Source of the DNA: Bacillota bacterium
GTDB taxonomy: Bacteria > Bacillota > Negativicutes > Sporomusales > Sporomusaceae
Length of the DNA stretch: 64,000 nucleotides
Assembly (NCBI GenBank): GCA_017889705.1
Contig: JAGGAB010000007.1
Coordinates: 1 to 64,000, forward strand
Reading direction: 5' to 3'
The notes under the pieces are model-generated. The model was not told the DNA's origin. It did no database searches and saw only the letters and a program-made list of their open reading frames with translations. A program made the translations under genes and the position numbers. How positions within the stretch are numbered: the stretch's first letter is position 1; each line of letters starts with the position of its first letter. Shown piece after piece: positions 26,282 to 34,747 of the stretch.

Positions 26282-27654
26282 AACAGGTAATTGTTGATTT
26301 TGTCCGCTTGTTAAGGCAAGCAGGGCTGACAGTAACCACTATGGAAGCCATAGATGCGCTTAAGGCGGCTGAACTTACTGGGTTTGCTCCGGACTTACTG
26401 CGCGGGGTGCTGGAAACTACACTTGTAAAAAGTACTTGGGAACGGCCGGTTTTTGCTGCGTTATTTGAGTTGTATTTTGAGTTTGACTGTGAGCCGCTGC
26501 GGATGCACCCTAAATCCCAATCTCCGACGCTTGCCATTAAAGGGGCTACTGCTGACGGCAGTGGCCGCAGTTCGGCCGGTGCAGGCGGCGATGCCGAAGG
26601 GCTTTTGGAAACCATTGATAATCAGCCTGCTGCCATCTTAGAGGAATTGGCAAGGCAATTTACCGCCAATATTTCACTTTCTAGTGCCGAACCAGGAGAA
26701 ATTTCGCAAAAACTGCGCGAAACCCAGGTGAACTTACGTTGGTTTGAAGCCGTCAACAAAGTGGAACGTAGATATGTTACCGGTCAGCTGATGGAGACGG
26801 CTTTTCAAAAATGGCAAAAGACGTTTGCTCAGCTTGAGGCTTGTTTGCGCCGGGAACTGGAACGAAAAGCCGTTAAGCAGTTTGGCCGGCAGCATATTCT
26901 TAAATTGGTAGAATACGCAAATATCCGCCGGCGGGATTTTGATTGTCTGGCCGCAAACGAAGTGGTTGCGGTTGAACAGGAAATTGGTAAATTAGCAAAA
27001 AAATTGGCTGAAAGACCGGGAATCCGGCTGCGGCGGGCAAAACGCGGAACTGTCGATATTCGCCGCACTTTTCAGGAAGTAGTGCGCACCGGTGGCTGTC
27101 CGGTGAATTTAAAATACCGGGATAAAATAAAAAGCAAAGTGGATTTGTGGCTATTATGTGATGTTTCTAATTCAGTGGAACGGTTTAGCCGGTTTATGCT
27201 GCTTTTGGTGCAGGCGGCGCAGCGACGGTATGCCAATATCCGCTCCTTTGTGTTTATTGATGAAGTGGTTGAAGTCACAGAGTGGTTCAAGACTCAGGAT
27301 GTTAACGCTTTTTTGCAGGCCAGACATCTCCGGGATCGCTTTAACCGGCGTGTGGGGTTATCACGGTATGACCTGGTTTTTGAACAAATAGCCCGGTATG
27401 AGCTGCCGGCGGTTAATGCCCGGACTAAGCTGATTATTTTAGGTGACGGACGTAATAATTGGCACCCAGGCGGGGCTGACGAATTAGCTAAGATAGCGGA
27501 ACGGGCGCAGGCTATCTATTGGCTTAACCCGCTGCCGACAGAGGAATGGCTTGACGGTGACTGCCTAATGAAAGAATACCAAATGTATTGCCGGCAAATA
27601 TTTGAATGCCGCAATTTGGAACAATTAACAAATGTAGCCAACCGTATTTTGTGA
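26278..27654 (+). CDS. VWA-domain protein, CoxE-like
   Basis: A 458-residue protein with an alpha-helical N-terminal half and a von Willebrand factor A domain at about residues 285-450. The MIDAS motif DVSNS is at about 297-301 and a later Asp lies in LILGDGRNNWHPGG. It is the standard partner of the MoxR ATPase encoded just upstream. CoxE/CoxD-type pairs assist Mo-Cu CO dehydrogenase maturation, but no such target is seen here, so the pair may act on the amidohydrolase or on something elsewhere. The stop lies inside the terminator hairpin. Confidence 0.85.
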   Translation: MKQVIVDFVRLLRQAGLTVTTMEAIDALKAAELTGFAPDLLRGVLETTLVKSTWERPVFAALFELYFEFDCEPLRMHPKSQSPTLAIKGATADGSGRSSAGAGGDAEGLLETIDNQPAAILEELARQFTANISLSSAEPGEISQKLRETQVNLRWFEAVNKVERRYVTGQLMETAFQKWQKTFAQLEACLRRELERKAVKQFGRQHILKLVEYANIRRRDFDCLAANEVVAVEQEIGKLAKKLAERPGIRLRRAKRGTVDIRRTFQEVVRTGGCPVNLKYRDKIKSKVDLWLLCDVSNSVERFSRFMLLLVQAAQRRYANIRSFVFIDEVVEVTEWFKTQDVNAFLQARHLRDRFNRRVGLSRYDLVFEQIARYELPAVNARTKLIILGDGRNNWHPGGADELAKIAERAQAIYWLNPLPTEEWLDGDCLMKEYQMYCRQIFECRNLEQLTNVANRIL

Positions 27655-27676
27655 ATACGGTTGGCTATTTTTGTTA
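27635..27676 (+). terminator. Terminator of the amidohydrolase-VWA operon
   Basis: A perfect 14-bp stem TAGCCAACCGTATT/AATACGGTTGGCTA around the VWA stop codon, then TTTTTGTT. Confidence 0.92.
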
Positions 27677-27745
27677 GGGGAATAATATCATGAGCTGGCA
27701 ATACTAATGGTGCGGTTATTATCGCAATAGCCAGGAGGTGAATTT

Positions 27746-28411
27746 GTGGAATTTGCAGTAGCGCTAATGAGTATTATTACAGTTAATTTGCTGTTAAGCG
27801 GCGATAATGCGTTGGTAATAGCGTTGGCCAGCAGGAAGCTGCCGCCCGAACAGCAAAAAAAGGCCATCTTCTGGGGAGGAGCAGGTGCAATTGGTCTTAG
27901 AATTATACTTACCTTTGCCGCCATAGTATTGCTCCAGATTCCTTATTTACAGCTTATTGGCGGTTTAGCTTTGCTATGGATTGCTGTAAAGTTGTTGGTT
28001 GGTGAGGAAGATAACCATGAACTGGAGGCTAATAGCAACTTATGGGGAGCGATTAAGACAATTGTTGTCGCAGATTTGGTTATGAGTGTTGATAATGTGA
28101 TTGCTATTGCCGGTGTAGCCAAAGGTAATGTGATGTTACTGATTATTGGCCTTGCCATTAGCATTCCGATTATTATTTGGGGTAGCAAGATGATTAATAT
28201 GCTTATGGAGCGCTGGCCGATTATCATTACGATTGGTGCAGCTTTTCTAGGCTGGACTGCCGGCGAAATGGCAACTGCCGATAAAAAAATTGCCCCGTTA
28301 TTAAATCCATATCCTTGGACGCATTGGGTTATTCCGCTGTTTTTTGCAGTCATTGTCGTTTTGCTGGGGGGCTTGCTTGCTGGACGCAAGCAGCCGCAAG
28401 CGCAGCGCTAG
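27746..28411 (+). CDS. TerC-family membrane protein (YjbE type), paralogue 1
   Basis: A 221-residue protein with about seven membrane segments. The metal-site motifs are LSGDNALVIALA near the start and VMSVDNVIAIAGVA in the middle. TerC/YjbE/MeeF-type proteins export Mn2+, partly to metallate secreted enzymes. The start is GTG 27746 behind AGGAGGTG. A close paralogue is at 30703-31374. No riboswitch is visible upstream here, unlike the second copy. It ends two bases from the converging barrel gene. Confidence 0.87.
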   Translation: MEFAVALMSIITVNLLLSGDNALVIALASRKLPPEQQKKAIFWGGAGAIGLRIILTFAAIVLLQIPYLQLIGGLALLWIAVKLLVGEEDNHELEANSNLWGAIKTIVVADLVMSVDNVIAIAGVAKGNVMLLIIGLAISIPIIIWGSKMINMLMERWPIIITIGAAFLGWTAGEMATADKKIAPLLNPYPWTHWVIPLFFAVIVVLLGGLLAGRKQPQAQR

Positions 28412-28413
28412 TA

Positions 28414-29310
28414 CTAAAAACTGAATTCTCCTCCCATATACCAGCCGTGTTGCAGTTTAGTAGCTTTTGTCCAAGTTATCTGATTGCTGGTATTTTCCGA
28501 ACCGGTATACAGACTATAATATTGATAACGATAGCCCAAAATAAGTGCATTATCCCGGCGGCCTGCTATAGCGTAATGCAGGGCGATTTTTCCGTCCAGC
28601 ATTTGACCTGTACCAAAATGCCGAAAATCCAGATTGCGTAAATTCCATATGCCGTGCCCTTGAACCAAAACAAGAGGTGAATATGAAAAACTGCCAACTA
28701 GCGCCAGTTTAGGTGCTAGTTGTTTTGTACCGGTTAGGCCGACATGGGGACCATGATAAGCAATTGAATAAGTAGAGTGCAGCGTGGGCAGGGGAAGGTC
28801 TACCGCTGCATAATCCAAAACAGAATAATAGCCTTGAGTCATGACATATTGGCTGTTGGAATAGCCATATCCATAAAAAAACTCAGTATTATTTGCAAGC
28901 ATATGTTTAAAATCAAGATTTATAAAAGTGCTGGTGCCGTCTGTCTGGAACGTGCCATAATGCCATAATTCTTTAGAACGGGAGTAATCCCAGTCAGAAT
29001 CAGTACCGGTTGCTGATGAAAATGCCCCCAGCGTTCCTGCATCCAAGCTTATTTTATGTGAAGACGAGAGCGGAATATCATAAGTTACACTCGCATAAGT
29101 ACCAGATTGCGGATAAGTGAGTTCGGAGACACCAAGGTCAGTCTTTTGGTTGGCAGGCATTGCATTGTTATAGCCGGGAAAGTTAATACGCCACATTTGG
29201 GAACCATTGGCATGCCAATTGCTGAGTGCCAGGGTTGAAGCTGAGGCTGGCCGGATAAGCATAACTGTAGCCAGCAGCAGTGTGAAAACTAAACTTATGC
29301 GTTTAGGCAC
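28414..29310 (-). CDS. Predicted outer-membrane beta-barrel protein
   Basis: A 298-residue protein with a signal peptide (residues 1-24, PKRISLVFTLLLATVMLIRP then ASA). The mature part alternates polar and hydrophobic residues with many Tyr/Trp, short turns and a final strand ending GGEFSF, the terminal Phe being the usual Bam recognition mark. The spacing of aromatic strands and segments such as DSDWDYSR and YHGPHVGL recall omptin-like barrels, but catalytic residues could not be matched. An outer-membrane protein fits a Negativicutes host. GTG start at 29310 with AAGGAG upstream. Confidence 0.7.
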   Translation of the reverse strand: MPKRISLVFTLLLATVMLIRPASASTLALSNWHANGSQMWRINFPGYNNAMPANQKTDLGVSELTYPQSGTYASVTYDIPLSSSHKISLDAGTLGAFSSATGTDSDWDYSRSKELWHYGTFQTDGTSTFINLDFKHMLANNTEFFYGYGYSNSQYVMTQGYYSVLDYAAVDLPLPTLHSTYSIAYHGPHVGLTGTKQLAPKLALVGSFSYSPLVLVQGHGIWNLRNLDFRHFGTGQMLDGKIALHYAIAGRRDNALILGYRYQYYSLYTGSENTSNQITWTKATKLQHGWYMGGEFSF

Positions 29311-29334
29311 TATGCCACTCCTTTACTGTTAAAA

Positions 29335-30282
29335 TTAGCAAGGTACTTTTATTACGCGGCCAGAGGTCTTGATATAGGAGTCACAGGGGCTTTCGTTAGC
29401 ATTAAACATAATTGTGGCACTATGCAGAAAATCCTGATTGAGAAAATAGCGTAAATCGTAAATGGTAACAAATTTATTGTTTTGTTCTGTGTCTTGATAT
29501 TCGGTAAAATAGCTAAAGGGTGTAAAGGTTGAAAAGAATTTGCCGATAACGGTGTTATGGGCTGCTAAGGTAGCCGGAGAAGCGGTCTGTTTGCTAAGTT
29601 CGGTATAAATGGTTAACGTCTGCCTAAAAAAACCTATTTGTCCCACATAGTACTTATCGTGCGTTTCCAGAACAAAATCCCACCGGAAGATGCTTTTAAG
29701 TGACGGCATTACCAGCAGGCGCTCAACGGTGTCATTAGTAAATTGCTGCTGAAGGCGCAGGATATTTTGCTGTTTGAGAAGGTATCTTATGGCAATGTAG
29801 AGAATAATTAATAAGAAGAAGAGCAGCGAAGTTGTATATGCAGACAGTTGTAGGCAATATACAGCTACCATAGCGGTTAAGAGTAGCGGATCAAACACGT
29901 TTAACAGGCTAAAGCTTTGGCGTTTCCGGCTAAGCGGCCATAACACGGCGGCGCCATGGGCGTTAAAAAAATCTAATAAGATATGTGATAAACCGCCCAA
30001 AAAAGACCAAAGAAAAATTTCGCTGGCTACTGTTTCCTGGGATACTAAGAAGAAGCCGCAGGTTATCAAAGCCGACCATATGGCAATACCGGGGAGAGAA
30101 TGAGAGAATGCCCGGTGCTGCCTAAGAAAAGCAAAGTTGCCGCGCAATATGGCAATGATATCAAAATCCGGGGCTTGAGCACCAATTACGCTGGCTAAGT
30201 AAATGGGATCATGGATGCTTAGTGGATGGCCGGATAAACCGGCAACAGCTACACCAAGCAAGGCATGGGATAGTGCGTCCAT
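29335..30282 (-). CDS. YdjM-like membrane-bound metal-dependent hydrolase (DUF457 family)
   Basis: A 315-residue protein. MDALSHALLGVAVAG with its early His, APDFDII and HRAFSHSLPG in the first 110 residues, and LSHILLDFFNAHG are the metal-binding motifs of the YdjM/PF04307 family. About five membrane segments are followed by a soluble C-terminal region. Members are often LexA-controlled in enterics; no LexA box is seen here. The substrate is unknown. ATG 30282 has AAGGAGG upstream. Confidence 0.82.
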   Translation of the reverse strand: MDALSHALLGVAVAGLSGHPLSIHDPIYLASVIGAQAPDFDIIAILRGNFAFLRQHRAFSHSLPGIAIWSALITCGFFLVSQETVASEIFLWSFLGGLSHILLDFFNAHGAAVLWPLSRKRQSFSLLNVFDPLLLTAMVAVYCLQLSAYTTSLLFFLLIILYIAIRYLLKQQNILRLQQQFTNDTVERLLVMPSLKSIFRWDFVLETHDKYYVGQIGFFRQTLTIYTELSKQTASPATLAAHNTVIGKFFSTFTPFSYFTEYQDTEQNNKFVTIYDLRYFLNQDFLHSATIMFNANESPCDSYIKTSGRVIKVPC

Positions 30283-30389
30283 TGCAAAAATGACCTCCTT
30301 AAGCTAGGTGACATAAAACAAAAATACTTGCTAATTATATCACGATTAGTAGGGAGGCCGTCTAATGGTAAGTGGTGGAGAAAACTATC

Positions 30390-30418
30390 TTGACGTGAGT
30401 CGGTTTTTGTATTATTAT
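30390..30418 (+). promoter_or_regulatory. Promoter for the Mn2+ riboswitch transcript
   Basis: TTGACG (30390-30395), a 17-base spacer and TATTAT (30413-30418) lie about 22 bases before the aptamer. Confidence 0.72.
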
Positions 30419-30439
30419 GAGTACTGTAAAGTGAATACC

Positions 30440-30528
30440 CTAAAGGGGAGTAACTGGCAGACACAATCAACAATTCTGCAGAAGTGCATGGTTGTGTCGT
30501 TGGAGTAGTCCAATAGTGAGACCTTTAG
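30440..30528 (+). ncRNA. yybP-ykoY (Mn2+) riboswitch aptamer
   Basis: P1 is formed by CTAAAGG (30440-30446) and CCTTTAG (30522-30528). The conserved AAAGGGGAGTA follows P1, a long stem starts GACACAA and closes TTGTGTC, and the 3' junction reads GTGAGACCTTTAG, as in known yybP-ykoY RNAs. The downstream gene is a TerC-family Mn exporter, the standard target. These RNAs turn expression on when Mn2+ binds. Confidence 0.92.
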
Positions 30529-30555
30529 TATATTATTATTAAATATATACTAGTG

Positions 30556-30618
30556 TAAGGTCTTGTTGGTGTATTTAAGAAGGACCTTACCGTACTGGCG
30601 GCTAGGTCCTTTTTTGTT
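30556..30618 (+). terminator. Riboswitch expression platform: antiterminator and terminator
   Basis: AAGGACCT (30580-30587) pairs with AGGTCCTT (30604-30611), followed by a T-run: the terminator. TAAGGTC (30556-30562) can instead pair with GACCTTA (30583-30589), disrupting it. AAGGTCT at 30557-30563 can also pair with AGACCTT inside the 3' strand of P1, so aptamer folding should free the antiterminator. This predicts Mn-dependent read-through. Confidence 0.8.
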
Positions 30619-30702
30619 TATTACGCAGGGGGTGAATATAAAGAGCAACTAGTGCAATCATAGATAAAATATAAAAAAATAAAATGTTGAGGGGGTATTT
30701 TG

Positions 30703-31374
30703 ATGGAACTATTGGTAGCGTTAGGCAGTATTACATTGATTAATCTAATACTTAGCGGAGATAACGCTGTTGTCATAGCTCTGGCGAGTAGAAATTTACC
30801 TCATGATCAGCGGAAAAAAGCTGTGTTGTGGGGTAGTGCCGGTGCTGTGGTTTTAAGAATTGTGCTTACATTGGTTGCGGCATATTTGCTTAAAATTCCA
30901 TATGTACAATTCGTGGGTGGTCTTGCCTTAGTATATATTGCAATAAACTTGTTAGGCGACAAACATGATGAAGTGGCCTGCGAAAGTGCAAGCAGCTTTG
31001 GAGAAGCAATTAAGGTCATTATCTTTGCTGATTTAATTATGAGTCTTGATAATGTGTTGGCAATTGCCGGTGTAGCTGATGGACATTTTGGTCTTTTAAT
31101 ATTTGGTTTGGCTATGAGTGTACCGCTAGTTGTGTTTGGCAGTCAGATGTTGATGAAGCTAATGGATAGGTATCCTATTATCATCTACTTGGGGGCGGCA
31201 ATCCTTGGCTGGACGGCTGCTAAGATGATGATAGCTGATGAGGTGCTGGGGGCATGGCTTGAGCCATATGCGCTTATACTGGAAGTTGGCGTTATGCTAG
31301 GTGTACTGGCTGTCGGCTATTTGCGTAAAAAACGCGGCGGGGATATTGAAAAGAAAGAGACCCATGAAGCGTAA
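30703..31374 (+). CDS. TerC-family Mn2+ exporter (YjbE type), paralogue 2
   Basis: A 223-residue protein similar along its whole length to the gene at 27746, with ILSGDNAVVIALASRNLP near the start and IMSLDNVLAIAGVADGH in the middle as metal-site motifs and about seven membrane segments. ATG 30703 follows GAGGGGG; a TTG one codon earlier is possible. The Mn2+ riboswitch directly upstream makes Mn export the likely function. A charged tail (RKKRGGDIEKKETHEA) ends the protein. Confidence 0.9.
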   Translation: MELLVALGSITLINLILSGDNAVVIALASRNLPHDQRKKAVLWGSAGAVVLRIVLTLVAAYLLKIPYVQFVGGLALVYIAINLLGDKHDEVACESASSFGEAIKVIIFADLIMSLDNVLAIAGVADGHFGLLIFGLAMSVPLVVFGSQMLMKLMDRYPIIIYLGAAILGWTAAKMMIADEVLGAWLEPYALILEVGVMLGVLAVGYLRKKRGGDIEKKETHEA

Positions 31375-31392
31375 ATAATCTCTTTATACACC

Positions 31393-31446
31393 AGACCAAC
31401 CTTCTTGCAGGGAGATTTAATCCTGAAGAGGTTGGTCTTTTACTTT
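31393..31446 (+). terminator. Terminator of the riboswitch-controlled TerC gene
   Basis: AGACCAACC (31393-31401) pairs with GGTTGGTCT (31430-31438), followed by TTTACTTTTT. Confidence 0.75.
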
Positions 31447-31464
31447 TTGCTGCTACAACTGACA

Positions 31465-31524
31465 GTTTATCCTGAGACTAACCTTCAGAGGGGGGGGGGC
31501 CACCTGAAGGTTAGTCTGCTTTAT
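31465..31524. repeat. Type-A hairpin repeat, copy 2 (with a run of ten G)
   Basis: Stem AGACTAACCTTCAG (31475-31488) / CTGAAGGTTAGTCT (31504-31517), perfect over 14 bp, loop beginning AGGGG and containing about ten consecutive G. Flanks TTTATCCTG and CTTTAT match the other copies. Relative to the copy at 23641, stem bases differ in both arms together, keeping pairing. Confidence 0.8.
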
Positions 31525-31534
31525 GCATTCCCAG

Positions 31535-31597
31535 ATGTAGAAAAACCTGGCTCACATGTAGAAAATTGCAGCTCAAATGTAGAAAAATGCATAAATG
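31535..31597 (+). repeat. Three 21-bp direct repeats ahead of the hyf operon
   Basis: ATGTAGAAAA starts at 31535, 31556 and 31577, an exact period of 21 bases, with the last two preceded by CTCAC or CTCAA. The spacing equals two helical turns, as in arrays of protein-binding sites. They lie about 210-270 bases upstream of the first hydrogenase gene. Confidence 0.7.
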
Positions 31598-31638
31598 TAT
31601 ATTTTTACAATACACATAGCTCTAAAAGTATGATACAA

Positions 31639-31770
31639 TTTATCCTGAGATTAAGCCGCTCTAAGACTCCTGCTTCTTCAAGTGGGAGTCTTAGAGCGGC
31701 TAAGTCCCTGGATGAGGGCGACTAACCTTCGGATGGGATTAAACCCCACCTGAAGATAAGTCTACTTTAT
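31639..31770. repeat. Composite type-A/type-B hairpin repeat, copy 3
   Basis: TTTATCCTGAG is followed by hairpin B, a perfect 17-bp stem (31654-31670 and 31685-31701, starting AGCCGCTCTAAG). A linker (TAAGTCCCTGGATGAGGG) and hairpin A (GACTAACCTTCGGATGGG to ACCTGAAGATAAGTC) come next, ending TACTTTAT. The same A+B composite lies reversed at 49872-50043. Together with the repeats at 31465 and 31535 it fills the 430-base gap before the hyf genes. Confidence 0.8.
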
Positions 31771-31806
31771 AGATGTTATCATACCAATATACCGGAGGCG
31801 AGTAGT

Positions 31807-33837
31807 TTGATTGTCGAGTTTTTACTGTATTCTTTGGTGTTTTTCTTCATCACAGGAGTACTGTCACCATTTTTCATACGCAATAATAAGCTAATAAATT
31901 ATATTGCACACGGAATGGCAGCGCTGGGAAGTTTGGCGGCCGTACTGTGTGCAATTATTGTTTTTAGCACCGGGAAGCTTCAAATACTAACATCTCTGGT
32001 TATGTTTGGAGAGGCTGTCTATGTCCGAGTGGATTATTTAGCAGCTTATTTTTTGTTGACGGTGGGAATCGTAGGCTGTATTGTTAGTGTTTACGCGATA
32101 GGTTACAGCCGGGAATACCTTGGGGATACCTGCCGGTACCGGGTTATGGCAGCACTGTACAATGCGTTTTTATTATCCATGATTTTAGTAGTTTGTGTCA
32201 GTCATATAGTGGCCTTTATTATTGTGTGGGAAATCATGGCACTGACTTCTTTTCTCCTAGTAAATTATGAACACGAGAAGCTGGAAACAAGCAGAGCTGC
32301 TTTTATTTACATTGTGATGACCCATGTAGGGACAGCCTTTATTATTACTGCGTTTTTTCTCTTGGCAAATAAGGCCGGCGGCTTGGCCTTTTTACGCTTA
32401 ATTGAGGCGGCAGGCAGTCTTGATGTTTGGACAAAAAATGCAGTGTTTTTATGTGCGCTTATCGGTTTTGGTGCTAAAGCCGGGATTGTTCCCCTGCATA
32501 TTTGGCTGCCACGGGCTCATCCGGCAGCACCTAGCCATGTGTCGGCGCTGATGTCTGGTGTTATGTTGAAAACCGCGATCTATGGCTTGTGCCGCTTTTA
32601 TCTTGATTTTTTAGGCACAAGTTTTGCATGGTGGGGCGCACTGGTTCTTGTCTTGGCAGTTGTTACCGCAGTATTAGGCGTGTTATATGCGCTGATGGAA
32701 CATGATGTAAAACGCTTACTGGCCTATTCCAGTGTAGAGAATATCGGGATAATTCTCTTAGGGATGGGTGCGGGTCTACTGTTTTCAGCAAAAGGAAATG
32801 GCACTCTGGCCGCGCTGGCTTGGGCGGCAGCGCTATACCATGTACTTAATCATGCGATATTTAAGTCGCTGCTATTTATGGGCGCAGGAGCAATACTTCA
32901 AGCCGCTCATACCAAAGACATGGAGCATTTGGGCGGTCTTATAAAAAGAATGCCGTACACGGCTGTGTGGTTTTTAGCAGGTGCTGCCGCGATTTCGGCT
33001 TTGCCGCCGTTTAATGGTTTTGTCAGCGAATGGCTGACTTTCCAGGCGTTGTTTTATTTGCCGCAGAGCCTGGCGGGAGTTACCGGCAAGCTGTTTAGTG
33101 CTTTTTTGTTAGCTATGCTGGGGCTTACAGGGGCATTGGCCGCAGCCTGTTTTATTAAAGCATTTGGCATCATCTTTTTGGCAAAACCGCGGAGCAGTAA
33201 AGCGGCAGAGGCCGAGGAAGCCAATAAGCCGATGCTTGTTTCTATGGCCTTGCTTGCGTCACTATGCTTGGTTCTTGGTATCTGGCCTGAGTATCTGCTG
33301 CAGATTATTAGCAAGGTTTTAACAGGAATAAACGGGATTAATGCAGGACTGGCGTTTGCGGGAACAACCTGGCAGGCAGCAGAGGTTCATGCCGGTACTA
33401 CCGGCGGGAGTTTGCAAATGCCTGTAGTTGCTGCTCTTTTCCTTGTAGGCGCAATTGTTGCCTGGGGTTTATTCCGAGTGTATGGCAGAGAGCAAGTGCA
33501 TAAAGGAGAAACCTGGACCTGTGGCATTGTGCCTACTGCCAGGATGGAATATACGGCTATTGGTTTTTCCAAGCCGATTAGGTTGGCGTTTAAGTCAATA
33601 TTGCGACCACAGCATGAAACAGTTGTAGATCTGTCGCCAAATCGCTACTTTGGCCGCCGCTTGAGCTATCATGTGAGTATTGTCGATATCTTCAGTGCCA
33701 CATACCGGCCCATTAATGCCGGAATAATTCGTATCGCCCAGCTTATGAAACCTATCCAGGCGGGTAGTGTGCAGCTTTATATCGGCTATATAACGGCAAT
33801 TACTGTAGTTGCCCTTATTTTGAGTACTTGGTGGTGA
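31807..33837 (+). CDS. hyfB: Hyf-like hydrogenase, large antiporter-type membrane subunit (HyfB)
   Basis: A 676-residue membrane protein of the NuoL/NuoM/MrpA-like family. The conserved Glu of the ion path is in IIVWEIMALTSFLLVNYEH (partly quoted), Lys/His in GFGAKAGIVPLHIWLPRAHPAAP (partly as GAKAGIVPLHIWLP), and LLAYSSVENIG follows. A C-terminal extension with further segments matches HyfB/HycC. It should move H+ or Na+ coupled to H2 chemistry. The start is TTG 31807 behind GGAGGCG. It is the first gene of hyfBCEFG-HI. Confidence 0.88.
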   Translation: MIVEFLLYSLVFFFITGVLSPFFIRNNKLINYIAHGMAALGSLAAVLCAIIVFSTGKLQILTSLVMFGEAVYVRVDYLAAYFLLTVGIVGCIVSVYAIGYSREYLGDTCRYRVMAALYNAFLLSMILVVCVSHIVAFIIVWEIMALTSFLLVNYEHEKLETSRAAFIYIVMTHVGTAFIITAFFLLANKAGGLAFLRLIEAAGSLDVWTKNAVFLCALIGFGAKAGIVPLHIWLPRAHPAAPSHVSALMSGVMLKTAIYGLCRFYLDFLGTSFAWWGALVLVLAVVTAVLGVLYALMEHDVKRLLAYSSVENIGIILLGMGAGLLFSAKGNGTLAALAWAAALYHVLNHAIFKSLLFMGAGAILQAAHTKDMEHLGGLIKRMPYTAVWFLAGAAAISALPPFNGFVSEWLTFQALFYLPQSLAGVTGKLFSAFLLAMLGLTGALAAACFIKAFGIIFLAKPRSSKAAEAEEANKPMLVSMALLASLCLVLGIWPEYLLQIISKVLTGINGINAGLAFAGTTWQAAEVHAGTTGGSLQMPVVAALFLVGAIVAWGLFRVYGREQVHKGETWTCGIVPTARMEYTAIGFSKPIRLAFKSILRPQHETVVDLSPNRYFGRRLSYHVSIVDIFSATYRPINAGIIRIAQLMKPIQAGSVQLYIGYITAITVVALILSTWW

Positions 33838-33842
33838 ATGGT

Positions 33843-34730
33843 ATGGAAGAAATAACTATAGTAATAACGTCAATTGCATATGCAGTTGTGCTCATAATAA
33901 CTGCGCCGTTAGTGGCGGCAATTATTAAAATCAGTAAAGCAAGAATGCAAAACCGCCGCGGGCCGGGATTGCTGCAGGTATACTATGACTTGTTTAAACT
34001 GCTGCAAAAAGACAGTATGGTATCACCGACTGCTTCCTGGATTTTTGCTGTAGCACCTTTTGTCTATTTTTCAGGTGCTTTTGGTGCGGCAACACTGCTG
34101 TCAGGCGGTGATTTGTTTGCGCTATTGTATCTGTTGGCGGCAGGGCGTTTTTTCCTGGCTCTGGCTTCGCTTGATACCGGCAGCACCTTTGGCGGTATGG
34201 GTGGTTCGCGTGAACTGTATATTAGTGTCCTGGTTGAGCCGGTATTATTGTTAACCATGCTTACTGTTGCGGCTAGAGCAGGTTCGACTAAACTGGCAGC
34301 TATGTCGGCAGTTGCTGCAATTACGCCATTTTCTTTGCCGTATCTTTTGGCCGCGATGGCTTTCTTAATTATTTTGGTAACCGAGACCGGTAGAATCCCG
34401 GTGGATAATCCTGATACACATCTGGAGCTGACCATGATCCATGAGGCCATGGTGCTTGAATACTCAGGCCGGAGGTTAGGTTTGATATTCTTAGCTTCGG
34501 CCTGTAAGCAACTGGTTTTTATCCTGTTATTTGTAGTACTGTTTCTACCCTGGCAGCCTGGTGAATTATCGCCGGTCATGGCAGCCGTTTGGCTAAGTGC
34601 CAAAGTCTTAATTACGGCAGTGGCTCTTGCGGCTATTGAAACCAGTACCAATAAAATGCGCCTGTTTAAAGTTCCCGGATTTATGGGGCTGGCAGGCATG
34701 CTGGCATTACTTGCGCTAGTGGCGCAGTAG
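33843..34730 (+). CDS. hyfC: Hyf-like hydrogenase, NuoH-type membrane subunit (HyfC)
   Basis: A 295-residue membrane protein of the NuoH/HycD family, which links the hydrophilic hydrogenase arm to the ion-pumping arm. RRGPGLLQVYYDLFKLLQKDS and VTETGRIPVDNPDTHLELTMIHE (partly quoted; ETGRIPVDNPDTH is the key stretch) are highly conserved. ATG 33843 is chosen because GGTGGTG lies just before it; a GTG at 33828 overlaps hyfB. Tightly spaced within the operon. Confidence 0.92.
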   Translation: MEEITIVITSIAYAVVLIITAPLVAAIIKISKARMQNRRGPGLLQVYYDLFKLLQKDSMVSPTASWIFAVAPFVYFSGAFGAATLLSGGDLFALLYLLAAGRFFLALASLDTGSTFGGMGGSRELYISVLVEPVLLLTMLTVAARAGSTKLAAMSAVAAITPFSLPYLLAAMAFLIILVTETGRIPVDNPDTHLELTMIHEAMVLEYSGRRLGLIFLASACKQLVFILLFVVLFLPWQPGELSPVMAAVWLSAKVLITAVALAAIETSTNKMRLFKVPGFMGLAGMLALLALVAQ

Positions 34731-34747
34731 AAGGGGGGGCAGTAAAT

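Noticed and set aside
31405-31725. A 106-codon plus-strand frame across the gap before the hyf operon
   Set aside because: It runs through two hairpin repeats, the run of ten G and the 21-bp repeats, has no RBS and no protein-like composition.
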